Shown here one piece after another: positions 62,766-64,000 of a DNA stretch of 64,000 bases (within the stretch, counting starts at the first letter, position 1; each line of letters begins with the position of its first letter). Under the pieces are notes generated by a model. The model did not search any database, was not told where the DNA came from, and worked only from the letters and a program-made list of their open reading frames with translations. The translations under genes were made by a program, and so were the position numbers. Origin of the DNA: Leeuwenhoekiella polynyae (GTDB lineage: Bacteria; Bacteroidota; Bacteroidia; Flavobacteriales; Flavobacteriaceae); contig NZ_QOVK01000012.1 in NCBI RefSeq assembly GCF_004104075.1, positions 1 to 64,000 on the forward strand, written 5' to 3'.

Positions 62766-63509
62766 ATGAAACTAAAAAATAAAACCATAATTGTTACAGG
62801 AGCTTCAAGCGGAATAGGAGAAGCTACCGCTAAAACTTTAGCTAAAGCCGGAGCAAATCTAGTAATCACTGCCAGAAGAACTGATCGATTAAATGAATTG
62901 AAAGCATCAATAGAAAAAGCCGGGGGTAGAGCTTTAGTAGTTACTGCAGACGTTACCAGTAAAAAAGATTGGAAAAAAGTAATTGACGAAACACACAAAA
63001 CTTTTGGTAAAGTTGACTCCCTTGTAAATAATGCGGGTCTAATGCCTCTTTCATTTGTTGAAAATTTGAAAACGGATGAGTGGGATAAAATGGTAGATGT
63101 TAATATTAAGGGTGTTCTTAATGGTGTCGCTAGTGTAATTCCAGATATGAAAGAAACAAAATCTGGTCACATTATTAACATATCATCTGTTGCTGGTAGA
63201 AAAATTATGCCAGCAGGAGCTGTTTATTGTGCCACAAAATATGCTGTTAGAGCATTAAGTGAAGGGATTCGTTTAGAAATGGGACCTAAGTATAATACTA
63301 AAGTTACTGCTATTGAGCCCGGATTTGTAGATACAGAATTGACTAATACGATCACAGATGAAGATGTACAAGAGATGATGTCTCAGTTTGAAGACCTTAC
63401 TCCATTACAGGCACAAGACATTGCAGACTCAATCTATTATGCTTTAACGCAACCTGAGCACAGCAGTGTAAATGAAATTTTAATACGTCCGACTAATCAG
63501 GATTTATAA
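62766..63509 (+). CDS. Short-chain dehydrogenase/reductase, YdfG-like
   Basis: 247 residues. It has the NADP-type motif TGASSGIG (11-18), NNAGLMP, the Ser141-Tyr154-Lys158 triad (ISSVAG, YCATKYA) and EPGFVDTEL. It resembles the serine/3-hydroxy-acid dehydrogenase YdfG group; the substrate is unknown. It is preceded by the Crp/Fnr gene and phased repeats and followed by a terminator, so it is a single-gene unit likely under that regulator. Confidence 0.92.
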   Translation: MKLKNKTIIVTGASSGIGEATAKTLAKAGANLVITARRTDRLNELKASIEKAGGRALVVTADVTSKKDWKKVIDETHKTFGKVDSLVNNAGLMPLSFVENLKTDEWDKMVDVNIKGVLNGVASVIPDMKETKSGHIINISSVAGRKIMPAGAVYCATKYAVRALSEGIRLEMGPKYNTKVTAIEPGFVDTELTNTITDEDVQEMMSQFEDLTPLQAQDIADSIYYALTQPEHSSVNEILIRPTNQDL

Positions 63510-63530
63510 TATTGAGACTAAATTTTATGC

Positions 63531-63564
63531 TAAAAAAAGCTTCCGGTTTCTGGAAGCTTTTTTA
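63531..63564. terminator. Bidirectional hairpin terminator
   Basis: AAAAAAAGCTTCC and GGAAGCTTTTTT pair around GGTTTCT. It separates the SDR from the convergent membrane protein gene. Confidence 0.9.
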
Positions 63565-63610
63565 GTATAGCTATAAGTGAGCAAATAGCAATCTATATAA
63601 TTTAATGCTT

Positions 63611-63985
63611 TTAGCAAATAAAAGCAATATTTAGAAGTCCCAAGATACCCAGAATTAAAGCGATGATTCCTATAATTACTTTATATGGATTCAGAAAAGC
63701 AGCCGACTTGTTAAAGAAGTCTTGAAGAGACTGGCTGTTTTCAAACGAACCACCTAGCAATGATAATCCTGCCAGAATACCTATTATATCTCTAAACGTA
63801 CAGAACGGTCTGAATAAAAACCAAATACCTATAAGTAAACATATTCCGCCTATAACGGCTGCAAAAGGTTTAAGCGTGTTTGCAGCTTTTGCAAAAATCT
63901 GAGTGCTGCCATCCCATTTATCTAGCGCAGTAATCCCTAGTAAAATACCTGCGCATATAAGTGCAAGTTCAAAGAGTATAACCAT
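63611..63985 (-). CDS. Small membrane protein with about four spans, unknown function
   Basis: 124 residues with spans at about 2-20, 38-58, 66-82 and 100-122 (FELALICAGILLGITAL, FAAVIGGICLLIGIWFLF, IIGILAGLSLLGGSF, VIIGIIALILGILGLLNIAF). It ends in Cys. Glycine-rich small-residue patterns in each span suggest tight packing. No family was recognised. The convergent terminator just beyond the stop supports a real gene. Confidence 0.72.
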   Translation of the reverse strand: MVILFELALICAGILLGITALDKWDGSTQIFAKAANTLKPFAAVIGGICLLIGIWFLFRPFCTFRDIIGILAGLSLLGGSFENSQSLQDFFNKSAAFLNPYKVIIGIIALILGILGLLNIAFIC

Positions 63986-64000
63986 ATTAGTTTTCTTTTA

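Overview
The window looks like ordinary chromosome of a Flavobacteriaceae bacterium (Bacteroidota), probably marine; the genus cannot be resolved by reading alone. Signs are AT-rich DNA, start codons preceded by A-rich stretches rather than Shine-Dalgarno sequences, several Bacteroidota-type promoters (TAnnTTTG, sometimes with an upstream TTG/TTTG), a short primary sigma factor, the lipoprotein Omp85 protein TamL, a DUF3276 protein, WbqC- and DUF2490-family proteins, and many lipoproteins with a C-terminal S/T-C lipobox. About 55 genes are supported. No rRNA, tRNA, CRISPR array or prophage was seen.

Layout. 1-130: the tail of an IS256-type transposase and its right end. 0.2-2.1 kb (minus): recF, a small lipoprotein and a DUF721 (DciA-like) gene. 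2.2-9.3 kb: a TPR membrane protein with ribH, a small membrane protein, mutL, two tandem rhomboids, an endonuclease/exonuclease/phosphatase-fold protein, and convergent WbqC. 9.5-15 kb: a hybrid histidine kinase, an orphan ExbD, a CarboxypepD_reg-like secreted protein, and a secreted unknown behind a possible sigma-54 promoter. 15-22.4 kb: tamB-tamL, an envelope assembly pair. 22.4-28 kb: PAP2 phosphatase, a Kir-type potassium channel, a DUF2383 four-helix protein, and a DUF255 thioredoxin-like protein with an exported unknown. 28-33.2 kb: a periplasmic aldehyde oxidoreductase (paoABC) facing an XdhC-type maturation gene. 33.5-41.4 kb: GH15, a formylglycine-generating-enzyme-like lipoprotein, a GH43 lipoprotein, an M14 peptidase and DUF3276. 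41.5-45.3 kb: an ABC exporter, then nusB-DUF1573-yajC. 45.4-49.7 kb: two exported ferritin-like proteins, a VanX-type dipeptidase, DUF3817, a VTT membrane protein and an SDR. 49.7-56.2 kb: an acidic unknown, a helicase, DUF2490, and a probable metal-uptake group (HCELC small protein, ZnuD-like TonB receptor, acidic lipoprotein). 56.2-64 kb: primary sigma factor, PBP1A, SLC13/TrkA-C transporter, a Crp/Fnr regulator with an SDR, and a small membrane protein.

The most unusual non-coding signal is a dispersed ~100-bp element built from a series of small hairpins. It has two full copies (521-620, 40769-40868), a deleted copy (60081-60140) and a diverged copy (33201-33283). One copy supplies the 3' end of a lipoprotein gene. 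Two copies place a hairpin 16-20 nt before a start codon. The best candidate for an under-described system is the 52.7-56.1 kb receptor locus. Most gene pairs that converge are separated by clear bidirectional hairpin terminators.
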